The notes under the pieces are model-generated. The model saw only the letters and a program-made list of their open reading frames with translations. It searched no databases and was not told the DNA's origin. The position numbers and the translations under genes are program-made. Positions 1-6,210 of a DNA stretch of 6,210 nucleotides are shown here, piece by piece. The stretch lies in the NCBI GenBank assembly GCA_023434825.1, contig JAEYSH010000088.1, positions 1-6,210 on the forward strand, given 5' to 3'. Numbering within the stretch: position 1 is the stretch's first letter; each line of letters begins with the position of its first letter. Origin of the DNA: Methanobacteriota archaeon. Lineage in GTDB: Archaea; Methanobacteriota; Methanobacteria; Methanobacteriales; Methanobacteriaceae.

Positions 1-1298
1 GTGCAGCTGAAGAAATCTATGGTTACTCTGCAGGTGAAATCATTGGAAAATCTGTTTCTATTTTATTACCTGCAAATCATTCTGATGAATGGATGAAAAT
101 TCTTGAAGATATTAAAAAAGGCAAGAAAATCGAACATTTTGAAACTATTCGTCTTAAAAAAAGTGGTGAAATCATAAATGTCTCTTTAACAGTATCTCCA
201 CTTAAGGATATGGAAAATAGCATAGTTGGAGCTTCTACAATTGCTCATGATGTCACTAAGCGTAAAAAGGCAGAAAAGGCATTAAAAGAAAGTGAAGAAA
301 AGTTCCGTCAACTATTTAACAGTGCCAATGACATGATTAGTTTAAATTTGATGGAAGAAAATGGATTACCTGGAAAATTCATTGAGGTTAATGATGAAGG
401 ATGCGAAAGATTGGGTTATATTAGGGAAGAATTTTTTGAAATGACTCCAAGAGATATTATTGCTCCTGAAAAACAGGTGGAAATGTCGAAAAATGCAAAA
501 GAATTAGCTAAGACCGGTTATGCAGAATATGAAATGATTCATGTCACCAAAGAAGGGAAAAAGATTCCTGTGGATGTGAATAATCATATCTTTAAAATGA
601 AAGGAAACATAGTTGCTCTTGCTATTTCACGGGACATTACTGAACGTAAAAAGGCAGAAGAACAATTAAAATCTTCCTTAAAAGAGAAAGAAATGCTGGT
701 TAAAGAAATACATCATCGTGTTAAAAACAATTTAATGGTTATTAGTTCTCTTTTGAACCTTCAATCAAGATACATAAAAGATAAAGAATCGCTTAGTATT
801 TTTAAAGAAAGTCAAAGTAGAGCACAATCCATGGCGCTTATTCATGAAAAATTGTACCGATCAGATGACATGAAGAAAATTAATTTTGGGGAGTATATTG
901 AGACACTTTCAAATGATCTTTACCATACATATGTCTTAGATCCAGGACTTATAAAACTTAAATTAGATGTCGAAAATGCAAAAATTGATATAAATACATC
1001 TGTTCCTTTGGGATTAATAGTAAATGAACTGGTATCAAACTGCATGAAACATGCTTTCCCTGATAAAATGAGGGGTGAAATAGATATCTGTTTTAAAAAA
1101 ATTGATGATCACTTTTTATTGGATGTAAAAGATGATGGAGTAGGATTTCCAGATGATTTAGATTATAAAAATACTGATTCTTTAGGATTACAGTTAGTAA
1201 ATATGCTGGTTGATCAAATTAGTGGTGAATTAGAACTTAAAAATGAAAATGGAACTGAATTTAAAATTACATTCAAAGAAATGTATGAAAGTAAATAA
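1..1298 (+). CDS. PAS-PAS-HisKA_2 sensor histidine kinase, 5' end missing
   Basis: This is the C-terminal part of a cytoplasmic sensor histidine kinase. The first full codon is at base 3. The ATG at 93 is not the true start, because the 30 codons before it are open and encode the middle of a PAS domain (AAEEIYGYSAGEIIGKSV). Domains in order are: PAS 1 (about 3-270, ending in the PAC-type linker DVTKRKKAEKAL), PAS 2 (about 295-660, ending DITERKKAEEQL), a HisKA_2 dimerisation domain (about 690-870), and an HATPase_c domain (about 1000-1290). The H-box reads EIHHRVKNN; by family knowledge the His before Arg (714-716) is the phosphoacceptor. The N-box is VNELVSN (1020-1040), the G1 box DDGVGFP (1131-1151), and a G2-like SLGLQL starts at 1179. 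No membrane segment is seen in the visible part. The signal sensed is unknown, since PAS ligands cannot be read from sequence. The partner may be the receiver of the next gene (inference). Confidence 0.93.
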   Translation, partial: AAEEIYGYSAGEIIGKSVSILLPANHSDEWMKILEDIKKGKKIEHFETIRLKKSGEIINVSLTVSPLKDMENSIVGASTIAHDVTKRKKAEKALKESEEKFRQLFNSANDMISLNLMEENGLPGKFIEVNDEGCERLGYIREEFFEMTPRDIIAPEKQVEMSKNAKELAKTGYAEYEMIHVTKEGKKIPVDVNNHIFKMKGNIVALAISRDITERKKAEEQLKSSLKEKEMLVKEIHHRVKNNLMVISSLLNLQSRYIKDKESLSIFKESQSRAQSMALIHEKLYRSDDMKKINFGEYIETLSNDLYHTYVLDPGLIKLKLDVENAKIDINTSVPLGLIVNELVSNCMKHAFPDKMRGEIDICFKKIDDHFLLDVKDDGVGFPDDLDYKNTDSLGLQLVNMLVDQISGELELKNENGTEFKITFKEMYESK

Positions 1299-1356
1299 TT
1301 GAATTTTATAAGATTTTAATATTAAATTAAACTTTGAAATTGAAAAGATAATCGGC

Positions 1357-1366
1357 AAATATTTAA
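1357..1366 (+). promoter_or_regulatory. Candidate TATA box for the hybrid kinase gene
   Basis: AAATATTTAA lies in the 99-bp gap between the two kinase genes. A start site about 25 bases downstream would fall near 1385-1392, giving a 5' leader of only about 6-13 bases before the ATG at 1398. This fits the absence of any Shine-Dalgarno-like sequence before that ATG and suggests leaderless or near-leaderless translation. A competing TATAAT at 1376-1381 would place the start site inside the gene. The gap has no long T tract, so read-through from the upstream kinase gene is also possible. AT-rich DNA yields such matches by chance. Confidence 0.25.
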
Positions 1367-1397
1367 TTCAGCACGTTATAATACACTAACAGTAATT

Positions 1398-4300
1398 ATG
1401 CAAATTAAAATTTTAATCGTTGAAGATGAAGCCATCACTGCAATGGACATCCAAAACAGATTAAATAATCGCGGCTTAGAAGTAGTTGGAATTGCTTCAA
1501 GAGGAAAAGAAGCAATTAAGAAAGCTGGAGAATTAAATCCAGATATAATTTTAATGGATATCACTTTAAAGGGTGATATGGACGGTATTGAAGCTGCTGA
1601 AGAAATAAATTTTCTTTTTAATATTCCTGTCATTTATATGAGTGCTTTCACTGATGAAAATACATTTGAAAAGATTAAATCATCTAGTCCTTATGGTTTT
1701 GTGAATAAGCCTGTTAGTTCTGAATTATTATTGGTTTCTATTGAAGCAGCTGTTTATAAGCATGAAATGGATAAGAGGTTAATTTTAAGTGAGGAGAAGT
1801 ATCGAAGGATTGTAGAGACTACAACTGAAGGAATTTGGGAAATGGATAGTGAATATGTTACTAAAAATGTTAATCCCGCAATGGCTACAATGCTTGGATA
1901 TACTGTTGAAGAGATGATTGGTAAGCCCATTCCATATTTTCTCTTTAAGGAAGACCTTATGGAATATGCTGGACGAATGGGTAAACGAAAGGAAGGATTG
2001 AATGGTAAGTATGAAACAAGATTAAAACATAAAAATGGGAGCACTGTTTGGGTTCTTGTATCTGCTACTTCAACAGTAGATGAAAATGGTAATTATAATG
2101 GCTCTTTTGCCATGTTTGTTGATATTAGTGAGCGTAAGAAAGCTGAAGAATCTATGCGGATGGATAAGGAAAGATTGAAACTTGCACAGATCGCTGCTGG
2201 TGCTGGATTATGGGATTGGAATATTAAAACTGAGCATATTAAATGGTCAAAATTGATGTTTGAACTTTTTGGACTTGACCCGAAGAAAAATAAAGCTTCT
2301 TTTGAAGCATGGGATAAAGCATTGCATCCTGAAGACTTGGAAATAGCTCATAAACGGATTGAAACTGCAATAGAAGAACATAAACTATTAGATAGTGAGT
2401 ATCGGATAGTTCTTCCGGATGGGCAGGTACGATGGATTAATGCATTGGGAAAAGCTGAGTATGATGATCAGGATGCTCCAATATCTATGATTGGTTTTTG
2501 CATTGACATTACAGAGCGTAAAAAATCTGAAGAAGCATTGAAGCAGAGTCAATGGGAATTAAATGAATCTCAACGTGTTACAAAAACGGGAAATTGGTCT
2601 TTTGATATTCTAAATGGAAATATAAAATGGTCTGATGAACTTTACCGCATTTTTGAAGTCCAAAAATCAGAATTTGACTATGAATATGAAACTTTCATAA
2701 GTTTTGTTCATCCTGAAGACCGTAAACTGGTAAAAGAAACGAATAAAAATGCAAGAGAGAAAGGATCAGAATTTAAATTGGAATATCGAATTTTAACACC
2801 TCATGGAGAAAAGTTTATTCGAGAAATTGGTTATTCAATTAAAAATGATTCTGGGGAAGTTGTAATGCTTTTTGGAACTGCCCAGGATTTTACTGAAATA
2901 AAAAAAGCCGAAGAGCATTTCAGTAAAGAGGTAGAAAGGGAAAGTTTTCTTCTTGAACTATATAAAAAATCATCTCAACTTGAAGATAAAGAACTCTATG
3001 ACAGTGCATTGGATCATGCAGTTAGTCTTACAGACAGTAGTGTTGGTTTTTTTCATTTAATTTCTGATGACCAGAAAACAATTATTATAACAACATGGAA
3101 TAGTGAAGCCCTAAATAGCTGCACTGCCTCATTTAAAACTCATTATCCTGTTGAACAGGCAGGAAACTGGACTGATTGTATACAAGCTAAAGGTCCTGTT
3201 GTTTATAATGATTTTGAAAAGTCTCCTAATAGGCAAGGATTTCCTGAGGGGCATACGCCAGTAAAAAGATTTATGAGTATTCCTGTATTTGATGGGGATA
3301 AAGTTAAGTTTATTTTTGGTGTGGGAAATAAAATTGGAGAATATGATGACTATGATGTGATTCAAATTCAAGCAGTGGCTAATGAACTCTACAGGATTAT
3401 TAAACAGCGCCGCTCGGAACAAGTATTAAAATTATCACATGATAATTTAGAAATTAAGGTCAAAGAAAGAACTAAAGAACTTGAAAAAGCTTATAATGAG
3501 TTAATTGAAAGAAAAGCACAGCTTAGAATTGCAATGGATTTGGCAGAAATTGTTTCATGGCAATATGATGTTGAATCAGATATTTTTACATTTGATGATC
3601 AATTTTATAGGTTATATGGAACAACTGCCGAAAAAGAAGGAGGAACGTTGATGTCATCTGAGGAATATGTCCGAAGGTTCCTTCCTCCTGAAGAAGCTTC
3701 TAGTGTAAGAGAAGAAATTGCTAAAGCGGTAGAAACAGATGATCCTAATTTTACTGAAAATGTTGAGCATACTATAATAAGGGCAGATGGGGAAGAAAGA
3801 TGTATAAATGTTCATTTTGGGATTATTAAAGATGAAAATGGAAAAACTATTCGAACTTATGGTGCTAACCAAGATATTACAGAGCGTAAAAAATCAGAAG
3901 AACAATTAAACCAAATAATAAAAGAATTAGAACGCTCAAATGAAGAATTAGAACAATTTGCATATATATCCTCTCATGATTTACAGGAACCACTTAGAAC
4001 AATTGCTAGTTTCACACAGTTAATAGAGCGTCGCTATAAAGGTAAATTAGATTCTGATGCTGATGAGTTTATGGATTATATTGTAGAAGCTGCAATTCGC
4101 ATGAAAGAGCAAATTGAAGGTTTACTTGAATATTCTCGTGTTGCAACTAAAGGGGAAGAATTTGAACAGGTTGATATGAATGCAACTTTAAATCAGACAG
4201 TCGGTATTCTTAGCATGACAATAAATGAATCTAATGCAAAAATAACTTATGATAAGCTCCCATGGGTTATGGGTGATTCCAGACAATTGCAGAGAGTATT

Positions 4301-4652
4301 CCAGAATTTAATTTCTAATGCTATTAAGTTTAGAAAGGAAGAAGAACCTCTTAAAATCCATATATCTTCCCATAGGGATGATGATAATGAATTTGTGTTT
4401 AGCATTAAAGATAATGGTATTGGGATTGAAGAACAATATAGTGAACGTATTTTTACTATATTTCAGCGATTGCATACTCGAGATGTTTATAAAGGGACGG
4501 GTATTGGTTTATCAGTAGTTAAACGTATTATTGAGCGTCATGGTGGTCGTGTGTGGGTTGAGTCTGAGTTTGGTGTGGGTTCTACTTTTTATTTTACTCT
4601 TCCAATTGAGCAGTTAAAATTGGGAGGGGGAATATTGACTAATTCTAATTAA
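1398..4652 (+). CDS. Hybrid histidine kinase REC-PAS-PAS-PAS-GAF-PAS-HisKA-HATPase
   Basis: This is a 1084-residue soluble signalling kinase. The N-terminal receiver (about 1-120) has the full active site: E9/D10, phosphoacceptor D54 in ILMDITL, S82 in MSAF and K104 in NKP. PAS domains follow at about 131-250, 258-380 and 385-508, then a GAF domain at about 512-670, a charged coiled-coil linker (672-705), and a fourth PAS at about 706-835. Each PAS ends in an ERKKxEE-like linker (SERKKAEE, TERKKSEE, TEIKKAEE, TERKKSEE). The HisKA domain (about 845-915) carries H860 in ISSHDLQEP. The ATPase domain has QNLISNA (N-box, 969-975), DNGIGI (1005-1010), IFQRLH and GTGIGL (1033-1038). The kinase core resembles that of phytochrome-like kinases, but no chromophore-binding PHY module is present. 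ATG 1398 is the only plausible start: it opens directly on receiver strand 1, and an in-frame stop lies at 1335. No transmembrane segment or DNA-binding output is seen. GAF residues C575 and H619 could bind a cofactor (inference). The gene is followed by an oligo-T tract. Confidence 0.96.
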   Translation: MQIKILIVEDEAITAMDIQNRLNNRGLEVVGIASRGKEAIKKAGELNPDIILMDITLKGDMDGIEAAEEINFLFNIPVIYMSAFTDENTFEKIKSSSPYGFVNKPVSSELLLVSIEAAVYKHEMDKRLILSEEKYRRIVETTTEGIWEMDSEYVTKNVNPAMATMLGYTVEEMIGKPIPYFLFKEDLMEYAGRMGKRKEGLNGKYETRLKHKNGSTVWVLVSATSTVDENGNYNGSFAMFVDISERKKAEESMRMDKERLKLAQIAAGAGLWDWNIKTEHIKWSKLMFELFGLDPKKNKASFEAWDKALHPEDLEIAHKRIETAIEEHKLLDSEYRIVLPDGQVRWINALGKAEYDDQDAPISMIGFCIDITERKKSEEALKQSQWELNESQRVTKTGNWSFDILNGNIKWSDELYRIFEVQKSEFDYEYETFISFVHPEDRKLVKETNKNAREKGSEFKLEYRILTPHGEKFIREIGYSIKNDSGEVVMLFGTAQDFTEIKKAEEHFSKEVERESFLLELYKKSSQLEDKELYDSALDHAVSLTDSSVGFFHLISDDQKTIIITTWNSEALNSCTASFKTHYPVEQAGNWTDCIQAKGPVVYNDFEKSPNRQGFPEGHTPVKRFMSIPVFDGDKVKFIFGVGNKIGEYDDYDVIQIQAVANELYRIIKQRRSEQVLKLSHDNLEIKVKERTKELEKAYNELIERKAQLRIAMDLAEIVSWQYDVESDIFTFDDQFYRLYGTTAEKEGGTLMSSEEYVRRFLPPEEASSVREEIAKAVETDDPNFTENVEHTIIRADGEERCINVHFGIIKDENGKTIRTYGANQDITERKKSEEQLNQIIKELERSNEELEQFAYISSHDLQEPLRTIASFTQLIERRYKGKLDSDADEFMDYIVEAAIRMKEQIEGLLEYSRVATKGEEFEQVDMNATLNQTVGILSMTINESNAKITYDKLPWVMGDSRQLQRVFQNLISNAIKFRKEEEPLKIHISSHRDDDNEFVFSIKDNGIGIEEQYSERIFTIFQRLHTRDVYKGTGIGLSVVKRIIERHGGRVWVESEFGVGSTFYFTLPIEQLKLGGGILTNSN
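2508..2527 (+). repeat. 20-nt direct repeat, copy 1 (PAS linker)
   Basis: This copy begins ATTACAGAGCG and ends AAAAAATC. It is identical to 3876-3895, and the shared stretch encodes the ITERKKS linker after PAS 2. The copies are 1368 bp apart, exactly 456 codons, so recombination between them would remove PAS 3, GAF and PAS 4 without changing frame. Confidence 0.85.
3876..3895 (+). repeat. 20-nt direct repeat, copy 2 (PAS linker)
   Basis: This is the second identical copy of the stretch at 2508-2527 and encodes the ITERKKS linker after PAS 4, just before the kinase core. From 3895 on, CAGAAGAACAATTAAA (3895-3910) also matches 655-670 in the upstream kinase gene, at the equivalent linker before its kinase core. 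Linker sequences are thus shared within and between the two genes. Confidence 0.85.
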
Positions 4653-4709
4653 ATTAGTTAATAATGAATTTAAGTTGATTTGTTTCTCATAATAATTGTA
4701 AAATTTGAC

Positions 4710-4717
4710 TTTTTTTT
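4710..4717 (+). terminator. Oligo-T terminator after the hybrid kinase gene
   Basis: Eight T residues in a row lie about 58 bases past the stop codon of the hybrid kinase. Archaeal RNA polymerase terminates at T-rich tracts without needing a strong hairpin, and none is seen here. The position suits the end of the two-kinase transcript. Confidence 0.45.
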
Positions 4718-4983
4718 CAATATAACGACTTCTTGGCTAAATATATGTAGATTTAACGAAATAAATTAATATATTTCACCAATATTTTTTGAAGTAAATT
4801 AGTTGATCTGAATTTTATATTTTTCATCTATAGATAATTATTTACATCTATTAAAAGTTATTTTAACTACATTTTAAATTAAGCATATCCTTAGGTTGTT
4901 AACTTATAAAAATAGCTACATATATCCCTATTTTTTATTATCCATTTATTGAAATAATAAAGAATAAAATAGAAAGGTTAATG

Positions 4984-5058
4984 TATTATAAAATGATATA
5001 GATCGCATCAATAAGAATTCCTTTTGGTTAAAAACCTTAAAAATTGAAGTGATTATAA
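4984..5058 (+). promoter_or_regulatory. Candidate promoter elements for the lipoprotein gene
   Basis: Two TATA-like elements are seen: TATTATAAAA (4984-4993) and TTATAA (5053-5058). The first would give a leader of roughly 80-95 bases. The second would start transcription near 5080-5085 and give a leader of about 25 bases that still includes the GGGGGT ribosome binding site. The second choice supports translation starting at TTG 5107, since GTG 5068 would then not be transcribed. Neither is a strong match. Confidence 0.2.
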
Positions 5059-5094
5059 CACTTTATCGTGGGAATTCTATTTTTAAAGGAAAAT

Positions 5095-5100
5095 GGGGGT
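5095..5100 (+). promoter_or_regulatory. Ribosome binding site deciding the TTG start
   Basis: GGGGGT lies six bases before TTG 5107 and is the only Shine-Dalgarno-like stretch near the 5' end of the lipoprotein frame. The GTG at 5068 has no such sequence before it. The ATG inside AAATGGGGG (5093) is in another frame and meets a stop after six codons. Confidence 0.55.
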
Positions 5101-5106
5101 AATTAT

Positions 5107-5673
5107 TTGGTAAAATATAAAATTTTAATTCTATTTGTTTTGATAGCTGCTGTTTCACTTTCGGGCTGTACCAGTCAAAATAGTAACAGCACTGGTTATA
5201 AAACTTTTAATGTTGAAGGTATGTCTTTCCAGTATCCTGTTACCTGGAATGATAAACCCATACCTGCAAATGACGCTAATTTAACCAGCCAATCTGGTTT
5301 CAAAATGCTTGGAGTAATTCTTGACGGTAATGAAATGAAAGATTACACAGCATATGTTGGAATTGGTAAAGGGAATATAACTGGAGGAAATCTAACTGAA
5401 GCAGCAAATCGGCTTTATAAATATTATATATCTGCTGAATCTGGCGATTATTTAAGTAAAACATATGTAACTCTTCAAAATGGGTATAGTGGATATGTTT
5501 ACAATTATGGAGGTACAGGAGCATCATCCAAAAAAGCATTGGATAGTCAGACATATATATTGACTAAAGACAACAAAACAGCTTATTATATCCAGTTTGC
5601 AACTCCTCGAGGCGGATTTGAGCAATATAGAGAAAAATTCCAGAGTCTGATTAATTCAATTAACTTACAATAA
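5107..5673 (+). CDS. PsbP-like lipoprotein
   Basis: This is a predicted secreted lipoprotein of 188 residues when started at TTG 5107. That start gives a textbook lipoprotein signal: a basic n-region (MVKYK), a hydrophobic core (ILILFVLIAAVSL) and the lipobox LSGC, with Cys21 as the lipidation site. A GTG at 5068 would extend the frame to 201 residues but adds 13 residues without signal character and would bury the ribosome binding site. After a short Ser/Asn/Thr linker, the mature part begins YKTFNVEGMSFQYPVTW and ends FEQYREKFQSLINSINLQ. Both ends are typical of the PsbP/DUF1795-like fold, often annotated 'PsbP-related' in Methanobacteriales. It is probably anchored on the outer face of the cytoplasmic membrane. 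Its role is unknown, and no catalytic residues can be named. It stands alone, followed by T tracts, and converges on the minus-strand frame. Confidence 0.85.
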   Translation: MVKYKILILFVLIAAVSLSGCTSQNSNSTGYKTFNVEGMSFQYPVTWNDKPIPANDANLTSQSGFKMLGVILDGNEMKDYTAYVGIGKGNITGGNLTEAANRLYKYYISAESGDYLSKTYVTLQNGYSGYVYNYGGTGASSKKALDSQTYILTKDNKTAYYIQFATPRGGFEQYREKFQSLINSINLQ

Positions 5674-5678
5674 ATTCA

Positions 5679-5693
5679 TTTTTTACTTTTTTT
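5679..5693 (+). terminator. Oligo-T terminator after the lipoprotein gene
   Basis: Two T runs (six at 5679-5684 and seven at 5687-5693) begin within six bases of the stop codon, a typical archaeal terminator. A second, weaker candidate lies further on: a short stem AATAAT/GTTATT (5773-5778 with 5786-5791) that runs into TTTT up to 5795. It would act as a backup between the convergent genes. Confidence 0.5.
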
Positions 5694-5805
5694 ATTTCTG
5701 GTTAATAAATTAAAATAACAATTAGAACCCGCACAATTTAGACTCAATTTGTATATGCCCACAATGGCAGTCAATAATCACATGAGTTATTTTTTAGTTC
5801 TGTTC

Positions 5806-6210
5806 TCAAGATAAATTTTCAGCATATGTCCTGCACTTATCATAAACTTGTGGTCCGAAAAGCATGTATCCGATGCCCACGAATATTAGAATGTACTCAC
5901 CAGCTGTAACAGCAGGCGGAGGAGCGACAGTAAAAAAGAATAATGCCTGATCAGCAGGTGCGGTTAGGAAAAGGAGTGATGCGTCTATTACTGCCAATAT
6001 GCCGGCAAGCTTTGGTCTTCAAAGATACAGTGAAACAATTCCTGCAAGCGGAAGCAATAAACCCACAGTTATAAAGAACCCTGCAAAGGCTAGGGTTCGT
6101 AGTTCGGGCATACGAGTTTCAACCCCTAAAGGTGTCAATATAAATCCCAAAATAAAACCAAACCCGAATAAAATTGCCAATACGCGCTCTGCATTTGTTA
6201 GGGGTGCGTG
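5806..6210 (-). pseudogene. Four-helix membrane protein frame broken by an in-frame TGA, 5' end missing
   Basis: Read on the minus strand from 6210, the frame is open for 63 codons, meets TGA at 6019-6021, then continues for 70 sense codons to a TGA at 5806-5808. The joined protein looks like one continuous product. Four hydrophobic stretches can be seen: VLAILFGFGFILGFILTPLGV, then a long one starting LRTLAFAGFFITVG, then LAGILAVIDASLLFL, then YILIFVGIGYMLFG. The TGA sits at a basic interfacial turn (SLYL-stop-RPKLAG), where Arg (CGA) or Trp (TGG) would fit by a single base change. The part after the stop has only a TTG at 5995-5997 as a possible restart, giving 63 residues. I do not recognise the family. 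The gene enters from beyond the right edge, so its start is unknown. It is visibly richer in G+C than the rest of the window (about 43-48% in several 60-base blocks). It could be a decayed or recently acquired gene, or the TGA could be a sequencing error. Confidence 0.6.

Larger units (their letters stand above)
4653..5106. other. AT-rich intergenic region without a gene
   Basis: About 450 bp separates the hybrid kinase from the lipoprotein gene. All frames are densely stopped; the only ATG-led frames are a few codons long (for example at 4663 and 4981). No tRNA-like or riboswitch-like structure is recognised. Contents seen are: an oligo-T tract at 4710-4717; a small hairpin with arms AAAAATAG (4908-4915) and CTATTTTT (4928-4935) around a 12-base loop; an overlapping alternative stem, 4934-4941 with 4954-4961; TATA-like elements at 4984-4993 and 5053-5058; and an inverted pair AGAATTCC/GGAATTCT at 5014-5021 and 5071-5078. 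In DNA this AT-rich, most of these could be chance. Confidence 0.7.

Noticed and set aside
93..95. ATG 93 as the start of the first kinase
   Set aside because: The upstream codons from base 3 are open and encode a well-formed first half of a PAS domain, so the gene starts outside the window.
1376..1633. Minus-strand 85-codon open frame
   Set aside because: It overlaps the receiver domain of the hybrid kinase, whose active-site residues are all in place on the plus strand. Its translation has no recognisable domain.
1754..2044. Minus-strand 96-codon open frame
   Set aside because: Antisense shadow of PAS 1 of the hybrid kinase. It has no plausible ribosome binding site or family resemblance.
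3129..3422. Minus-strand 97-codon open frame
   Set aside because: Antisense shadow of the GAF domain coding region.
3654..3872. Minus-strand 72-codon open frame
   Set aside because: Antisense shadow of PAS 4. Its composition reflects complementary AT-rich codons.
4318..4518. Plus-strand 66-codon open frame
   Set aside because: It lies in another frame inside the ATPase domain of the hybrid kinase, where the N, G1 and G2 boxes are intact in the main frame.
4826..4835. Perfect palindrome ATCTATAGAT in the intergenic gap
   Set aside because: A 10-base palindrome is expected by chance about once per kilobase. It has no partner copy and no nearby promoter.
5300..5554. Minus-strand 84-codon open frame
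   Set aside because: Antisense to the PsbP-like domain. Its His/Leu/Gln-rich translation has no domain character.
6019..6021. TGA as a selenocysteine codon
   Set aside because: Among methanogens selenocysteine is known from Methanococcales and Methanopyrus, not Methanobacteriales. The site is a basic membrane turn with no redox context, and no selenocysteine-insertion hairpin was recognised downstream.

Overview
This AT-rich window most likely comes from a methanogenic archaeon of the Methanobacteriales (Methanobacterium-like). The reasoning is inference from three things: archaeal-style soluble multi-PAS histidine kinases, a small PsbP-like lipoprotein of a kind common in these genomes, and oligo-T tracts after genes instead of classic GC-rich hairpin terminators. 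No rRNA, tRNA, CRISPR array or transposase is visible, so the taxonomic call is moderate at best.

Layout: (1) 1-1298, plus strand, is the 3' part of a PAS-PAS-HisKA_2-HATPase histidine kinase whose start lies left of the window. (2) 1398-4652, plus strand, is a complete 1084-residue hybrid kinase, REC-PAS-PAS-PAS-GAF-PAS-HisKA-HATPase. (3) 4653-5106 is about 450 bp of very AT-rich non-coding DNA with an oligo-T terminator near its left end and promoter-like elements near its right end. (4) 5107-5673, plus strand, is a PsbP-like lipoprotein, probably started by TTG behind a GGGGGT ribosome binding site. (5) 5806-6210, minus strand and convergent, is a more GC-rich four-helix membrane protein reading frame that enters from the right edge and is interrupted by one in-frame TGA at 6019-6021.

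The two kinases lie in the same direction, 99 bp apart, and probably belong to one signalling module. The first has a phosphoacceptor histidine but no receiver in the visible part. The second begins with a complete receiver, so it could take a phosphoryl group from the first, or from another kinase, before running its own kinase core. Neither carries a DNA-binding or enzymatic output domain, so the final output must be encoded elsewhere. The lipoprotein and the interrupted membrane protein have no evident functional link to the kinases.

No clearly new system stands out. The points most worth checking are the interrupted, compositionally distinct membrane protein gene, the conserved-looking Cys/His residues in the GAF domain (possible heme site), and a 20-nt in-frame direct repeat inside the large kinase gene.
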